Counted from the first letter of the stretch, positions 1 through 12,220 are shown. The stretch is 64,000 nt of DNA from Hyaloscypha bicolor E (GCF_002865645.1 NW_020194620.1:1495353-1559352); one strand, 5' to 3'. Made by a program: numbers and translations. The notes: generated from the letters alone by a model not told the origin.

Positions 1-2
1 AG

Positions 3-1481
3 CCATATGTATACAAGCCTCGAAACACTGGTGATATGTACCGTGTTGATCCACAAGCTTACCGTTCTCAGCAAAACTTCCTCCAGCGATCAACTCCGTA
101 TAGTTTTGGTACCGATCCGAGATGGCGAGCCCCGGAGTCAAATTCAACAGCTCCTTATTCGCAGAATTCTTCTCCTGCCGCCGCCGCCAACCTCACAACG
201 TCTTCGGCGAGAGCCCCTTATTCGCAAAATGCTTCTCCTGCAGCCGCCATCCTTCCGCCATCATCAGCGAGAGATCCTTATCCGCAGAAGGTTTCTCCTG
301 TCTTGCCTTCATCGGCGAGTCATAATCCTCTTGCTCCTCCCCTCCAAGCTCCTTACCGACCGCCATATTCACAAGCACCTCCAGTGCCCCCCAAGACAAA
401 CAATCCTTTTAGCGGGAGACCCCAAACCTCGAGCTCGAGGCCGAATCCTTTTGCGAAGTATTCATACCTGCAAAAGGAGCACAACAGGTCTCCACTTGAG
501 TACAAGAGTCCTTACCGACCTGGTGGTGGCTTCATGAATGGATATCAGGGGAGCCTTGAGAAGCATCTGCAGCAGACTTTGTTCCGCAGCAAATCTGGAT
601 CTGGCACGCCTTTATCGAACCCTCAGATATCGTATGGCAGCAATATGAGAACTCCGTACCCTCCAAGTCAGCCTTCGCCAAGTCCATCTTACAGTGTTGG
701 CACGTCCTCCTCTTATGGAGGATACGGAACTCCCACCCCAACAAGACAGGTACAGCAGCCAACGATGAACAATGCTGCTTCGGATACGTGGGAGAAGAAG
801 GACACTTCTCAATTGCACCCAGCTATCCGACCTGAATATAGTTCGATGTTCCATCACCACCAGCCTCCTCAACGCCCTCCACCTTCTCAATACCAAGGAC
901 CTGTTCTGCAATCTCCCGCTTTGTATGATAGACCTCATTTGCATCAATCGCATCACAATCATGCACCTCAGGCTCTGCCGCAGCAACAAGGCATGGCTCA
1001 ACCAGCGCCTCAGCCCCAAATTTCACAGACGATCCAGCTGGCATCATCCACACAATCACCCTCTTTTGGACAGTGCTACCAATCTCTGTCTCCGGTGGTG
1101 ACACAATCACCACCGCATCCTCCTGTTCCACAGCCGCAGTACCAGCCTTATCCTCAGGCTGTGGTGGAATCACCAATTCAAGCGACAGCTTCTCAGCCGC
1201 GACACCAGACTCCTCCGCAAGTCTATCAGGAAAACAAGCCTGTCTATCCACATCCGCAATATTTCCGGAAGCCAGAGGCACGACTTCAAGCCCAACCGCT
1301 AGCTCCGCCTGAAGATCAACCACAAGGTCAAGGTCAAGGTCAAGAACAAGCGCTGCAGCCACTAGCGCAGCCATCCCAAGCTCGTGACTTCCCGGATGTT
1401 CCAGCAGATTCGACTTCTCTCATCGAGAAAATGATACAGAACTTGAAGAAAGCCACACCGGCCGCATCGGCGACTTTCTGA
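3..1481 (+). CDS. Proline/glutamine-rich low-complexity protein, 3' part
   Basis: The reading frame is open from the left edge of the window (codon at 3) to a TGA at 1479-1481, so the gene almost certainly starts upstream. An in-frame ATG at 36 would give 481 aa. Most of the sequence is disordered and rich in Pro, Gln, Ser and Tyr. Near the start there are imperfect repeats of about 20 residues beginning APYSQN-SPAAA (residues 39-58, 60-79 and 80 onward, counted from the ATG at 36). A more ordered patch around residues 145-185 (SYLQKEHNRSPLEYKSPYRP) may be the conserved core. The C-terminus ends in a short amphipathic stretch (LIEKMIQNLKK). I do not recognise the family. Disordered fungal proteins of this kind are often nuclear or cortical, but nothing here decides. 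No intron is needed. I am confident it is coding, because codon-level repeats are preserved over 1.4 kb, and make no functional claim. Confidence 0.75.
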   Translation, partial: PYVYKPRNTGDMYRVDPQAYRSQQNFLQRSTPYSFGTDPRWRAPESNSTAPYSQNSSPAAAANLTTSSARAPYSQNASPAAAILPPSSARDPYPQKVSPVLPSSASHNPLAPPLQAPYRPPYSQAPPVPPKTNNPFSGRPQTSSSRPNPFAKYSYLQKEHNRSPLEYKSPYRPGGGFMNGYQGSLEKHLQQTLFRSKSGSGTPLSNPQISYGSNMRTPYPPSQPSPSPSYSVGTSSSYGGYGTPTPTRQVQQPTMNNAASDTWEKKDTSQLHPAIRPEYSSMFHHHQPPQRPPPSQYQGPVLQSPALYDRPHLHQSHHNHAPQALPQQQGMAQPAPQPQISQTIQLASSTQSPSFGQCYQSLSPVVTQSPPHPPVPQPQYQPYPQAVVESPIQATASQPRHQTPPQVYQENKPVYPHPQYFRKPEARLQAQPLAPPEDQPQGQGQGQEQALQPLAQPSQARDFPDVPADSTSLIEKMIQNLKKATPAASATF

Positions 1482-2655
1482 GATGGTTCGGCATGTATTG
1501 ACGATTTATGGGTTTCCTAGGCATGACGCAATCGAAGTGCTATTTGGAAATGAACAAAATTAATGGCTCGGTGGGTTCTGGACGGCAGAGGCACCTGTTT
1601 TGCTTGCGACTCAGTGCAGCGACAGCTATCCCTCGTCCTGAATACGGCGTTAGGGTAAAGGAAATATATGGGAGGTTTTCTCGTGGCGTTCGTGGGTTTT
1701 TTGTTTTGCATTTTCATTAATGGCTTCGCGGTCACTCGGTGGATTTCACGGCCCAAAAGGGACTTTTTTCTCCACCTCTCCTTCATGGGAAATGGGCAAG
1801 GAGGCCTGGCATTAGAGGGCTTGCGGGTGTAAAGGAAAGCTGCGTTACGCGTGAATGCCGGTGGGGAATAAACAGGCGCAGCGCTTGGAAGTTGGCAGAC
1901 CGTTGAACATTGTAAACCTTAGGTATTTACTTCGAGCAAATCCATTTTGGACACGTCTTGTGGGGTGAATGACTCGTACTTGTGCCACCATTTCACAGCT
2001 AGCATCTGCCATGTAGGACGAGAGTCATGTATCGGTCCGCGCATCTCCAGGGGTGGAACAAGGGCCCCGGATCAGCATCCTGATTCCTGCAAGACTGCAA
2101 CTCCTGCTCCTCCAGGATTTTCCTTGCGATTATTGAGGTTGTCTGGACGGCAAGATTCCGCATGGGGTAGCCTCGGTTCACCCGGACAAGTCCATGTCCT
2201 TGTTGGCGCCCCCTCCTTGCTTCCCGTCGCCCAGGCGGGGATGGAGCTCGACTTTGTCTCGACGATCTGGCCAAGGAGCCAAGAGGACTTCGGAAAGTCT
2301 GGAGATTTGTGGGTCGGTTCCCCCGCTTCTGGGTGCTTTCGTATACACAAGTTTGGGTGGGCACTGGGCAAGTGCCACTTGAGTGCTCAGCTGGGCGGTT
2401 CTAGGATTTTGTGCTTTGGAGAGGGTGCTGCGAAGGTTTGCTTGCAGCTCGGATCCAGGGAGATGAGGGGTATGTTGGGGTTGGGCTGCCGCTTACTGCA
2501 TTTGAAGGGGCAGGTTGTTCTTAAACTGCTGGAACTCTTCTTGAGCAATTTAATGTGTCCTTCTGTCTTCATTTCTGTACTTCTCCTCTCGAAAGGTCCC
2601 CACTACGTTTTCTTGATTCCTGTCTGTCCTTGACATCCAATTGACCGTATTCGAC
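1482..2655. other. Intergenic, no gene seen
   Basis: This is the 3' flank of the P/Q-rich gene and the promoter region of the alcohol-oxidase-like gene. Short overlapping ORFs on both strands (for example 1947-2633 +) have no recognisable motif and no compatible splice structure. Confidence 0.6.
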
Positions 2656-5040
2656 ATGTGCGACCTACAAGAAGTTGACGTTATCTTTGCTGGGGGAGGA
2701 ACCGCTGCTTGTAAGTGCATTTTGGAGTTTCCTTCCGTCAATTGAGTGTCTCACAATTCATGGCACATATCAATTTCGTTAGACGGTACTAACTTCCAAC
2801 AGGTGTAGCAGCTGGTCGTCTGGCCAAGGCAGCTCCGAATCTCAAGATCCTCCTTATTGAAGGCGGAAAAAATAACTTCAATGACCCAACTGTCGTAAAT
2901 CCAGCCGTTTACCTGAGCCACCTTGCTCCGGACAGCAAAACTGCTTTAGTGAGTTCCCCACATTCCCCACAGTCGAATTTCTTTGACACCTCCAAGTTCT
3001 ACAAATCGAAAGCCTCGAAGCATCTCAATGGCCGAGAAGCTATCGTTCCAATGGGAGGTCTTCTCGGCGGAGGTTCCAGTATAAACTTCATGATGTATAC
3101 CCGAGCTCAAGGGATTGATTTTGATTCGTGGAATACTGAAGGATGGGCTGCAAAGGATATGATTCCTCTTTGCAACAAGTTGGAGACTTATCATCCGAAG
3201 GGGCAAGCAACTGACCCGAGCAAGCACGGCCATGTAAGTCATGAAATGACAGTCATTAAGTAATTGCTGACTCTCGATCCCGCAGGATGGCCCCATTCAT
3301 ATTAGTGACGGCGGATTTAGGGGAAAGAGTGAATTGGAATTCGCTAAAACTGGTAGGGAGTTCTCTTGAAGTCCAGTATCCTCAATTTTCTTGGATATTC
3401 AGAAGTTTTCATCGAATCTATTGTCTCCAATGTCCTGGAACAGTGCTAATTATCTGATGCAATAGTGGAGGGAATGGGATATCGGATGATCGAAGATCTG
3501 CAGGACTTTGACGCAGTCGGCGGCTTCTCCGTAAGCTGCAATCATTGGTCACAATCCTGGATTTTGCTAATCCTCCTCAGCACTGGCAACGTTATGTGTC
3601 TCCAGACGGAAAGCGACAAGATGCAGCTCATCGCTTCATTCATCCACTTTTGCAAGACGGAAGGCACCCAAATCTCCACATTCTTACCGATTCAAAAGTC
3701 ATTCGTGTTCTCTTCGACGACTCTACCCCACCTCGCGCCATCGGCATTGAATACAAGCCAAACGCTGATCATCAACCCGAACTTGCTCTTTCGAAGCCAG
3801 TTCACAAGACTATCAAGGCGAATAAGCTTGTCGTCATCAGTGCTGGCGCCCTTGGAACCCCACAGATAATTGAGAGGTCTGGTGTAGGCAATTCCGACAT
3901 TTTAAGGAAGGCTGGAGTGCCCGTTGTTGTAGATAACAAGGTAAGTACTTGAACGTTGGAGAGAGCATCCAAGGCCTTCTCGGTCAGTCAAGTACTAAAT
4001 GCTTTCTTGTTCAGGGCGTCGGCGAGGAATATCAAGATCACCATCTTCTGCTTTACCCATACAGGACGAAGGGCCTTGACGATGGGGAAACACTTGATGG
4101 GATTTTGAGTGGACGTAAGGACTTCATTAAGGCATTTGGAGAGAAAGATCCTATGCTTGGATGGAACGGAATTGATATATGTGCGAAACTCAGACCCTCA
4201 GATAAAGAGATCGAGGTGAGTAATAGTGATGCCCATATTAATCTGCAGTTTACAGATATTTATTAACTCCTTCTGTAGGCCCTCGGACCCGACTTCAAGA
4301 GAGATTGGGACAATGACTTCAAGCCCTTCCCCACTCGTCCTTTGATGCTTTGCGGAGTTGTGAATGCCTTCCTGGCTGATCCATCGCTTGTTGAACCGGG
4401 TAAGTAATTTGGAGAGTGTTGACTTTGCACATACTTTGAAGTCTACTTTACTCCGCAGCTACTGACCCGATTCTGCCTAGGCCAATACATCACCATGGGA
4501 ACTTATACAGCATATCCGTATAGCCGTGGAAGCATTCATATTACAGACAAAGAGGATGTTCTGACTGGATATGAATTTGATACGGGATTCCTCAATCACC
4601 CCTCAGATTTGAAGAAGCAACTTTGGGGATATAAGATGTCTCGAGAGATCGCCAGAAGGCTCCCTTATTTCAATGGCGAACTAGAGCTTGGCCACCCAAA
4701 ATTCCCGTCCGGCTCCAAGGCCTCTCTTACCAGTGGCAACCATGCGAGCGGCGACGTGAAGGACATCGAATACAGCAAGGAGGACGACGAAGCCATCGAG
4801 GATTGGATTAGGGGCAATCTCAACACGACATGGCATTCCCTGGGTACTTGTGCGATGAGACCCAAAGAAAAGGGGGGAGTTGTGGACAAGGATCTGTCCG
4901 TTTATGGAACTCGGGGCTTGAAGGTGGTTGATTTGTCCATCGTTCCGGAGAATGTCGGGGCTAATACCAACAACACGGCTTTGGTGGTTGGAGAGAAGGC
5001 AGCTGTCATTATTGGCAATGAGTTGGGCATCAAGGTTTAG
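2656..5040 (+). CDS. Alcohol oxidase-like GMC oxidoreductase (FAD)
   Basis: Predicted FAD-dependent oxidase of the GMC family, closest in motif pattern to fungal methanol/alcohol oxidases (alcohol + O2 to aldehyde + H2O2). Nine exons keep one frame: 2656-2710, 2803-2948, 2997-3233, 3286-3352, 3466-3530, 3581-3940, 4015-4215, 4279-4399, 4481-5040, giving 603 aa. Visible are the N-terminal dinucleotide fold (FAGGGTAACVAAGRL, then LLIEGG), GMC signature 1 (GGLLGGGSSINFMMYTRAQG), signature 2 (GALGTPQIIERSGVG), and the C-terminal catalytic pair, His in WHSLGTCAM and Asn in GANTNNTALVVGEKAA. It is shorter than the peroxisomal yeast enzymes (about 660 aa) and ends in GIKV, with no obvious type-1 peroxisomal signal. 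Its location is therefore uncertain, and other short-chain alcohols or aryl alcohols are possible substrates. Intron 2 (2949-2996) is only 48 nt. The gene is convergent with ctf4. Confidence 0.9.
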
Positions 5041-5488
5041 AGGAGATGGGAAGAAATTACAGAGATTCTAGGAGTATACCTCATTGTGTGTTAAGTGTCC
5101 CGGGCATATTTAATGAAAAATTTGACTTCAAATTCCACCCTTTGCAATGAAAAGCATGATACTGTCAACTCTTCGGTGGAATTTTCACAGACGAAAGACG
5201 TGATGGCGATTAGATAAGAGAGATACCTTCAAATGAAAGGAAACTTCTCCACAAGGCGCTGAGAAAGACAATATCGGAACTGTAATTATGTGAATTTCGA
5301 GTCTTTTGGCACTTCAGTGTTCCACTTGCCTTGAATCATGGTTAGTAAGGCGGATTTTACCATGTTGCAGAGGCGATGGGTAAGGGGGAATGCAATCCAT
5401 CAATTCATTATGCTACCTGGCCGCATTACCCAACACGAGCATGTGCACACAAACGCCATGATATACCCTGCAGCCCAATCCTATACAC
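5041..5488. other. Convergent intergenic region
   Basis: Shared 3' flanks of the alcohol-oxidase-like gene (+) and ctf4 (-). It is AT-rich with no gene or repeat seen. Confidence 0.6.
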
Positions 5489-8108
5489 CTAATCCTCTTC
5501 CATGGCACTCAACCGCATTTCGCCAACCTCTCTAATCTTTTCCCCAAGCACGTTCCTCCCATACCGCTCGGCAACCTTCCCAGCCGCCTCCATCATCCTA
5601 CCAGTCCTATCCCTCAATAAGGTAACCATCTCCAAAGCCCGCATACCCCTGTCCTCCCCCTCTCTACACTCTACAGCCATCATTTGCAATAGCGTCTTAT
5701 CAATCTCAACCTCCATTCTAGCCAGCGCAGTCCGTTGGCTATGCGAGCTCTTGGTGAAATCGACCAGATCCTGCTGCTGAGCAGCCAACACACTCTTGAG
5801 TACGAATTCGCTCTCCAATTTGTTCAGTTCATCCCCTTCATTCTCTGCTTCAGCATCTTCGTCATCTCCGCCATCCGGTGTAGGCTTTGATGATAGCGGT
5901 ATCTGGAAATCGAATTCTGAGAGCAGAGGGCGAGGGAAGTAGGGGTATTGGTCGCCGCCTTTGAGGATGATGCAGTGGAATTTGTTGTCTGCTACGGCGA
6001 CGGGGAAGTAGGTTTCTGTTTTTCGGCCTGAGGCGAGACGCGAGAGGAGCTTGGTGTCGAGGAGGGGGACCCAAGTTGCTTGAGAGGGGGTGCGCCAGTG
6101 GAGGAGCGTTAGGAGCGTTCCGGTTGAGTCGTAGATACATGGATCCTGGGATGTTAGATTTGAGTCAAGGTTTAGGGAGGTTGGGGCTTACTCCATTGTC
6201 TGAGAAGAAAACACTCTTAATGGTCTCCCCATCTGGTAGAGCAACGACATCTTCGCTTTGGCATATTTCGTCCCTCTTGATGTTCTGGATGGTGTACAGG
6301 AGCCTCGTATTTCCATCTGCACCAACCGGGCCGTTACCCAAAGTCAAGACATAATCTCGCCAGCTTGCACATGTGACGGTTGGACTACTCTTCTGCCTGT
6401 AAACTCTGTATGGAATTCCAAATAGAGTGTATACTCTGACATAATTGGCTGTTGTAGTGACAGTGATGAATGAATCACTAAGTGATATGGCAGTGACTTC
6501 TTCCCCTTTTGGCAATTGAGTCCGCCAGTCCGCCCGAGCTGTCCAAGTCTCATGGGGACGATAAAATATGGTAGCTGGTGTATCTCCATTGGTAAGACAC
6601 GAAAAGAGAGTCCCATGCTCGTTGAGGCAGGCCTTGTCGTAAAGGAAAGTATCGGTAAAATGGAAATCGCGGTGAAATTCGTGATCATAGAACTCCACTG
6701 TAATAGTGTTGTGGGTGTCTTGGTCCACAGTCCAGACGAAGCCGATGAGATTGAGACAAAGATACTTTCTGTTTCCTCGCCAAGGAGTAGAGCCAGGTTG
6801 AAATGAGTCATGGATCTGAGGTTCCCAGGTTTGAGTGCGACGCTTGCTGAGTGGACCAGCATAGGGGTCTGGAACACCATTTGGCCTCTTGCCATTTCCA
6901 TTCAATCCCAACGCATAACCAGCACCATCGTCATCGACAACAAAATCATCTTCATCGCCCAAAATATCCGAGCCAAGGATATCATCCAAGCTGTCCGGAG
7001 TTCCTCGTCGGGCTCCATGGTTCGGAATGTCCTTGAGGCCATTGGTAATTGGCCTTCGGGCATTAGCTGAGATCTCAGAGAGAGGATCATGTATGAAGGG
7101 GGCTGGCTGGAGTGGTAATTTGAGCAGATGGGAATGCTCTTGAGGCACAAAATCATTGTAGATATAGACCCAGCCCTCGGTATTGGTGAACGATAGCAGG
7201 TTATTCGTTGGATGCCATGCTATGTCCATTACATCCGCGTAGTCATAGGTTGCAAGCATTTTCTGAGTCTTCGTTTCCCACAGGAGAACTTTCCCATCTT
7301 TTGCAGCGGATGCTAGCATTGCTCCATTTGGCGACCATGCGAGGGCGGTGATATCCCCATCGTGCCCACTGGTAAAGGTCCTTTGATTCTCCCAGTCTCC
7401 TCGGGACATGACCTGAATATCCCGCGTTGCTGTAGGTGCCGCAAAGGCTCGGCCATCTGGATGCCACACAACTTTCGAGCTAATTTCATCCTCGGTCTCC
7501 AGTGTCCTGATCAGACCATCAATCTTCCGGACAAGCTCTGGCTCATCGTTGATGAGAGAGTAGACATATACCAGCCCATCCGTACAAGACAATGCTATAT
7601 GCTTGCCACTTGGGTCGAAGGACAGGTGCTTGACAGGCTTCGGTTGCTCTCTCAAAGACATTACCGCGCTCGTGTCATTCGTCCTGATGATCTTGACAAC
7701 CAATTCGTCACTCGCAACAGCACACCACTTCCCATTGGAGGACAGAGTAACATCTCGAATTGGGAGAGAACAACGAGTGAGGTATTTCTCGTAGGACATT
7801 GTATCGAGCGAGAACTTGCTGACGTTTCCATCTTCGGAACCAATGATGAAGAATTCATCCTGGAAATACAATTAGCAGATGGTCAAGTGTTTAATCAGCA
7901 TACTAACAGTTGAAGCCACACCAGTATTCTGCTCTGGGCAGTCGTCGATATTTGTAGGTTCTCCATCGAATCCTGTCTTGTAGACACGCGTAGTATTGTT
8001 CGATCCGACGGTGATCAACTTCGTCCCATCTGGGGTGTACGAAAGAAAAGTAGGTCCTCTTGTATGAGCAGGTCTGCCTCGCAGACGAACTTGAGTCGTT
8101 GTCGCCAT
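5489..8108 (-). CDS. ctf4: Ctf4/Mcl1/SepB replisome hub (WDHD1 family)
   Basis: Homologue of Ctf4 (S. pombe Mcl1, Aspergillus SepB, human WDHD1/AND-1), which links the CMG helicase to polymerase alpha-primase and supports sister-chromatid cohesion. Three exons read in one frame: 7908-8108, 6192-7859 and 5489-6145, giving 841 aa. The start ATG at 8108 gives MATTTQVRLRGRPAHTRG. The N-terminal ~300 residues are WD40 repeats (for example HIALSCTDGLVYVYSL, ITALAWSPNGAMLASAAKDG). An acidic linker (DDILGSDILGDEDDFVVDDD) follows. The central SepB beta-propeller domain contains STPWRGNRKYLCLNLIGFVW and WTARADWRTQLPKGEEVTAI. The last ~130 residues are helical (FVLKSVLAAQQQDLVDFTK). There is no clear C-terminal HMG box, as in other fungal forms. 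Its ATG is 195 bp from that of the divergent WD40 gene, so the two probably share a promoter. Confidence 0.93.
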
Positions 8109-8303
8109 TGATAACCTTTTCAATGGGAGTGGAATCTTTGCAAATCGAAGTTGCTGAAGCTGCTAGAGAGACGCGCTCAACGCGTCGCAGCCACTTTACG
8201 CGACCCCCTGAACAGAACCCCTGTCTACAGTAGCGCGGGTTGCACAAAACATCCCACTGCAAGGCTGCCCTGAACATTTCCAAAAACCAAGTCAACAGTC
8301 AAC
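8109..8303. promoter_or_regulatory. Bidirectional promoter of ctf4 and WD40 gene
   Basis: The 195 bp between two divergent start codons (8108 minus, 8304 plus) must hold both core promoters. It contains CG-rich patches such as ACGCGCTCAACGCGTCG around 8170. ACGCGT is the core of the yeast MCB cell-cycle element, which would suit a replication gene. That link is inferred from one site. Confidence 0.45.
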
Positions 8304-9607
8304 ATGTCTCGATCCACAGATCCAGGTCACTTCTTCCAGACTGATGCTTCCGAATCGACTCGAGCTCGCAGAGCTGCAAAATCCGGAAATAAGAATGGCA
8401 ACCCTATAGTCCTCCAATCCAAAATCCTGAGCGTTATTCCTGATCCCTTCTCCCCAACTTGCATTTTCATCGCAGAGAGCGCCGGATGCGTCAGAAGAGT
8501 TAATGTCGAAGTGGGTATGGTCAATATAGTGGTCGTAAAGAATTGAGCCGCTGATCAGTTTGCATAGAGTAGGGATTCAAAGACTGTTTACAGAGGACCA
8601 ACTGCTCCAGTCACATCAGTAGCAATTGGCGGGCAGGGAGGAGCTACCGTCTTCGCAGGTTGCTGGGACAAAGACATTTGGAGCTGGGATAAGGAAACTC
8701 GTGCTCCAGGACGGAGATATAAGGGCCATTCAGATTTTGTGAAGACCATCATCTGTACGAGGATTGATGGAAAGGATGCAAGTTCTCTTCTGACACAAAA
8801 CTGGTTTAGACGCTGACCGATTACCTCCAGCTCCTCATCTCGGGCGGGGCAGACTCGAAACTCATTGTGTGGAACGCAGCAACTGCTGATCGCCTACATA
8901 CCCTTCGGGACAAAACCGACACCATGATGGCTCTCCAGGACCTTGTCCTGGATCCTGAAGCCTCTACGGATTCCGAGATCGTCCTGGTGTCCTCAAGTAG
9001 TGACCCTCAGATCCGGAGATGGCGGATAGGTCTCACGTCCGCCGCCCAGATTTTGGATACAGCTCAAGGAGCCCAATCGCAAGGCCAGCCAACCAGAGGT
9101 ACAATTCTCGAACACGAGACGAGCGTGTACAGAGTCCTCTTTTCGGGTTATGGTGAAGATGCTGATCTCTGGACTGCCAGTGCAGACGGAACAGCGAAAT
9201 GTCTGTCAAGAGCGAGGAACTGGACCACGGAGGAAACTTATGAACATGGGGATTATGTTAGAGCTGTTGCAGTCACTATCGATTGGGTTATTACTGCTGG
9301 CCGAGATGAGGATGTTAAAGTATGGGACAGGGCCACAGGGAAGCTGTGGCATGTGTACGATGGCCATTATGAGGAGGTCACTGGACTGGTAGTGATTGAT
9401 GGTGAGAAGAAGGTGGTTAGCGTCAGCATTGACGGAACTGTCAGAACCTGGAGCCTCGGAAAGGCGGATTTGGAAAAGGCGAGAAAAGAAAGGGGGGAGA
9501 AATTGAAAGGTGTGCTGAAAGAGGAGAAGGCGAAGCCGAAGACGAGTCTTTTGACCGCGGAAGAGGAAGCTGAATTGGCTGAGCTGATGGATTCAGACGA
9601 AGACTGA
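8304..9607 (+). CDS. WD40 repeat protein, unassigned
   Basis: 397 aa from three exons: 8304-8510, 8568-8777 and 8831-9607. The N-terminus (MSRSTDPGHFFQTDAS) is followed by a basic RARRAAKSGNKNG patch and then WD40-like blades, for example FAGCWDKDIWSWDKETR, LLISGGADSKLIVWN, DLWTASADGTAKC, WVITAGRDEDVKVWDRATGK and VVSVSIDGTVRTWSL. The last ~60 residues are charged and probably coiled-coil, ending AEEEAELAELMDSDED. Intron 2 (8778-8830) starts with GCAAGT rather than GT. No GT donor restores the frame, whereas the GC donor joins GKD to LLISGG exactly. WD40 proteins are scaffolds and I cannot name the complex. The acidic tail and the shared promoter with ctf4 fit a nuclear role, but that is inference. 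Confidence 0.88.
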
Positions 9608-11230
9608 GTGCCAAGTCTATGAGGGAGACCCCTTTCAGTGCGCTCCCCGTGGCGGTTGGTTACATTCTCTTGCTTGCTGCACCATCTGCTCCCTGATCCA
9701 TGACTACCAGCGCTCGAATCTAAATTTAGAGAAAATTGGGCTATCAGAACTCAGGACTCAGACTCAAACCCTTATGTTTCGGCCACAACTAGATCCCGCA
9801 AGGACTGACGTACCTTTCACGGCCATGGCGAACATAAGGGCCCGCCTGGATCTTCAATGGTTTCGCTGTCTCACAGTTCAAAGTTCGGCCTGTACCTCAA
9901 TGAAGGGCTTCTGATTTCAGAAGGGTAGGCTCCGTGATCGTTCTCTCACCACCAGCTAATTTTATAGTATGAAATTCAATTTTGGAGAATTGCTTGCTCA
10001 ACTGTTTCCCCACGAATTTGGTCTATGCAGTGTCATGTTGAGATCGTCTTTTATCCTTTCCGAAGGGTACCTGACCCCGGCCCTACGGTACATTCTACAA
10101 CTTCCATCCAGCTCATTTTGTAAGTGTTTAACTCTATGGTCTTGCTCAGAGGTGCCTCCGAGTGCCGCATTATGCCAGCAGCACGCAGCATGCAAGCAGG
10201 GTTCATCTGTTTCTTTTTCCTCGAGCTTACCCAAACATACATCTGTAGGCACAACCAGCACAGGTGGCTTTCGTAGGAAGCTATCCACGTTCGAGTCCTT
10301 GTTCCTGCCGGTTCCCATTTGTTTTCGTGCAGGACCTGCAGCGATTATGCCAGTTCCCGCGAGCTTGCAAACAGACACATCTCAAGGGAAGTCACACAAG
10401 AGTCCCAAAGTATGCCAGATCTCGGCATGTTGAGTTCCCCTGAAACCTGCGAAATAGTTTGGATTTAACTTCAAATAACCATTACGTGCAATTAAGCTGG
10501 ATTTTGGTAGTCTTCCAAATCCCCCTGGCCAAGTTTGCGGCTCAGCTCCCCCTGAACGTCTCCACAAAGGTACTGTACGAGTGGCACGGCACTCGCATCC
10601 AAGATCTGTGCCCCGAAGAATTGAGTGCAATCAAGGGCGATGACCACGGATATCCGATCTCGTACGACGTGATAAAGGCAGCCTGCTACTGAATGCCAGA
10701 CATCAAGACATTATGTCTAAAAAAGTTTGAATGTCCTACCATCATGGAAACATCATCTTAGACTTTAGAGTTCTGTAAGTACCATGTCGAGACTACTACG
10801 TGGCGTCTCAACTGTGGCGCTGCAGGGGTTCACCGGCGCCTCGAACGAAGCGCGCGCGACCATCTTTTCAACCTTCCCTCTTAGAATAGCACAATCACTT
10901 GGTTTGCTCTTTGCGGTCATCCTAGACGTAATTCAGAAACATAGCGAACGGGAGACGGGATAGCCCATCACATGGCGCTATTTTGATCTTTGACGGCGTC
11001 AGTTACCCTGACCTGAAGTGGTTTTCCTCATCACCTCGAATTCGCGCTTCAAAACTCGAAATATTTGATCTTCTTCTATTCTTATCCCACCCATGGCGTA
11101 TTGAAGGACATAGCTATCACATACTATCATCTGACGCATTCTTAATCTTAGCGACCTCTGAACACTGCCCACTTTACAAGCTCTGCTTGTTAACATACCC
11201 GAGAATACCGACTCACGATCACTGCACAAC
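9608..11230. other. Intergenic, no supported gene
   Basis: 1.6 kb between the WD40 gene and the BTB gene. ORFs of up to 154 codons occur (9969-10433 +), but both strands are equally open and no domain motif, signal peptide or splice-consistent extension is visible. Confidence 0.5.
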
Positions 11231-12220
11231 ATGGAACGACCGGTGTTCTCGTAAGTCACTCCAATGCACTTGGTATTCAGGCCCGCCATTCCTTCAATGT
11301 ACCAGGCAATAGCGAACATTTAGAGCAAGTGCTTCGGATTCCTCAGCATTTTGGGGCAGCGGCACATGAATTATGTTCTTTGCACGTTGGGTTGGGCAGC
11401 AGAGAGGCTTCTGGCTATAATATAAACATGAATTTGCTAATATGGTTTAGAAACTCCTTCGAGATGGTCATGTTTCATGTTGGAAATGACGGAGATGAAG
11501 AGAAATTCATGGTCCACAGAGGTTTGTTTGCTTTGAAACAGGAGCTACCCCAATTCTACCGAGCACTGACGCATTATTCAAGAACATGTTTGCTCCTACT
11601 CGCCGGTCTTAAAGGCTGCGTTTAACAGCTCCTTTGTCGAAGGCCAGACTCAAAGCTATAGGCTCGATGACATCCGGCCAGATTCGTTTCGTCTCTTTGT
11701 GCAATGGCTTTACACGCAGGGATTTTGCATTTTGGACGAGATAAGCCTTGCTGGCGCGGAGCCAACCAGCGAGATGGCACTGACAACTACGAGGCTGTGC
11801 CAGGAGCGAGATCTAAATATCATCCAATTATGGCTTCTAGCTGACAAGTTCCTTATACCGCGCCTCCAAAATGATGCTATGAAGCACTTCGTAAAGATTC
11901 TCGAGAATCAAAACTATAAACATAAGGGCATATACCGGAGCACACATTGGATTCCATATGTGTATGCCGAGGGGAGGACGACGCTCGACAGCCCGTTGAG
12001 GCATCTCGCCGTTGACCTCTGTTTGTACAGCACATCTTCGTCGTGGTCGAATGCCCATCCAGATCACTTTCCGCACCAAATGCTCATGGAATTGAATTCA
12101 CAGATAATTCTGTCACGTGAGACCGGCTACCCGGACGGAAGACATTACAGGCATATTCGGCCAGACAGAAATTACCTTGTGGTCGAAGATAAGCCGCAAT
12201 GCAAAGAGGCAAAGCATTGA
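11231..12220 (+). CDS. BTB/POZ domain protein
   Basis: Small fungal BTB/POZ protein, 242 aa, built from exons 11231-11250, 11451-11521 and 11583-12220. The joined start reads MERPVFSNSFEMVMFHVG. The second junction rebuilds the BTB core VHREHVCSYSPVLKAAFNSSF followed by VEGQTQSYRLDD and the FRLFVQWLYTQG strand/helix, which is the usual BTB order. The C-terminal half carries the aligned helices seen in this family (LCQERDLNIIQLWLLADKFLIPRLQNDAM). BTB domains mediate dimerisation or Cullin-3 recruitment, and the target here is unknown. The first intron (11251-11450) is 200 nt, long for this window, so the 20-nt first exon is the least certain part. Intron 2 has a weak GTTTGT donor but is required by the frame. 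Confidence 0.83.

Noticed and set aside
1947..2633. 228-codon ORF before the alcohol-oxidase-like gene
   Set aside because: Equally long antisense ORFs, no motif, and it ends at the promoter of a strong gene.
9969..10433. 154-codon plus-strand ORF
   Set aside because: Both strands are open here, there is no domain, signal or repeat, and no splice-consistent extension. Treated as chance.
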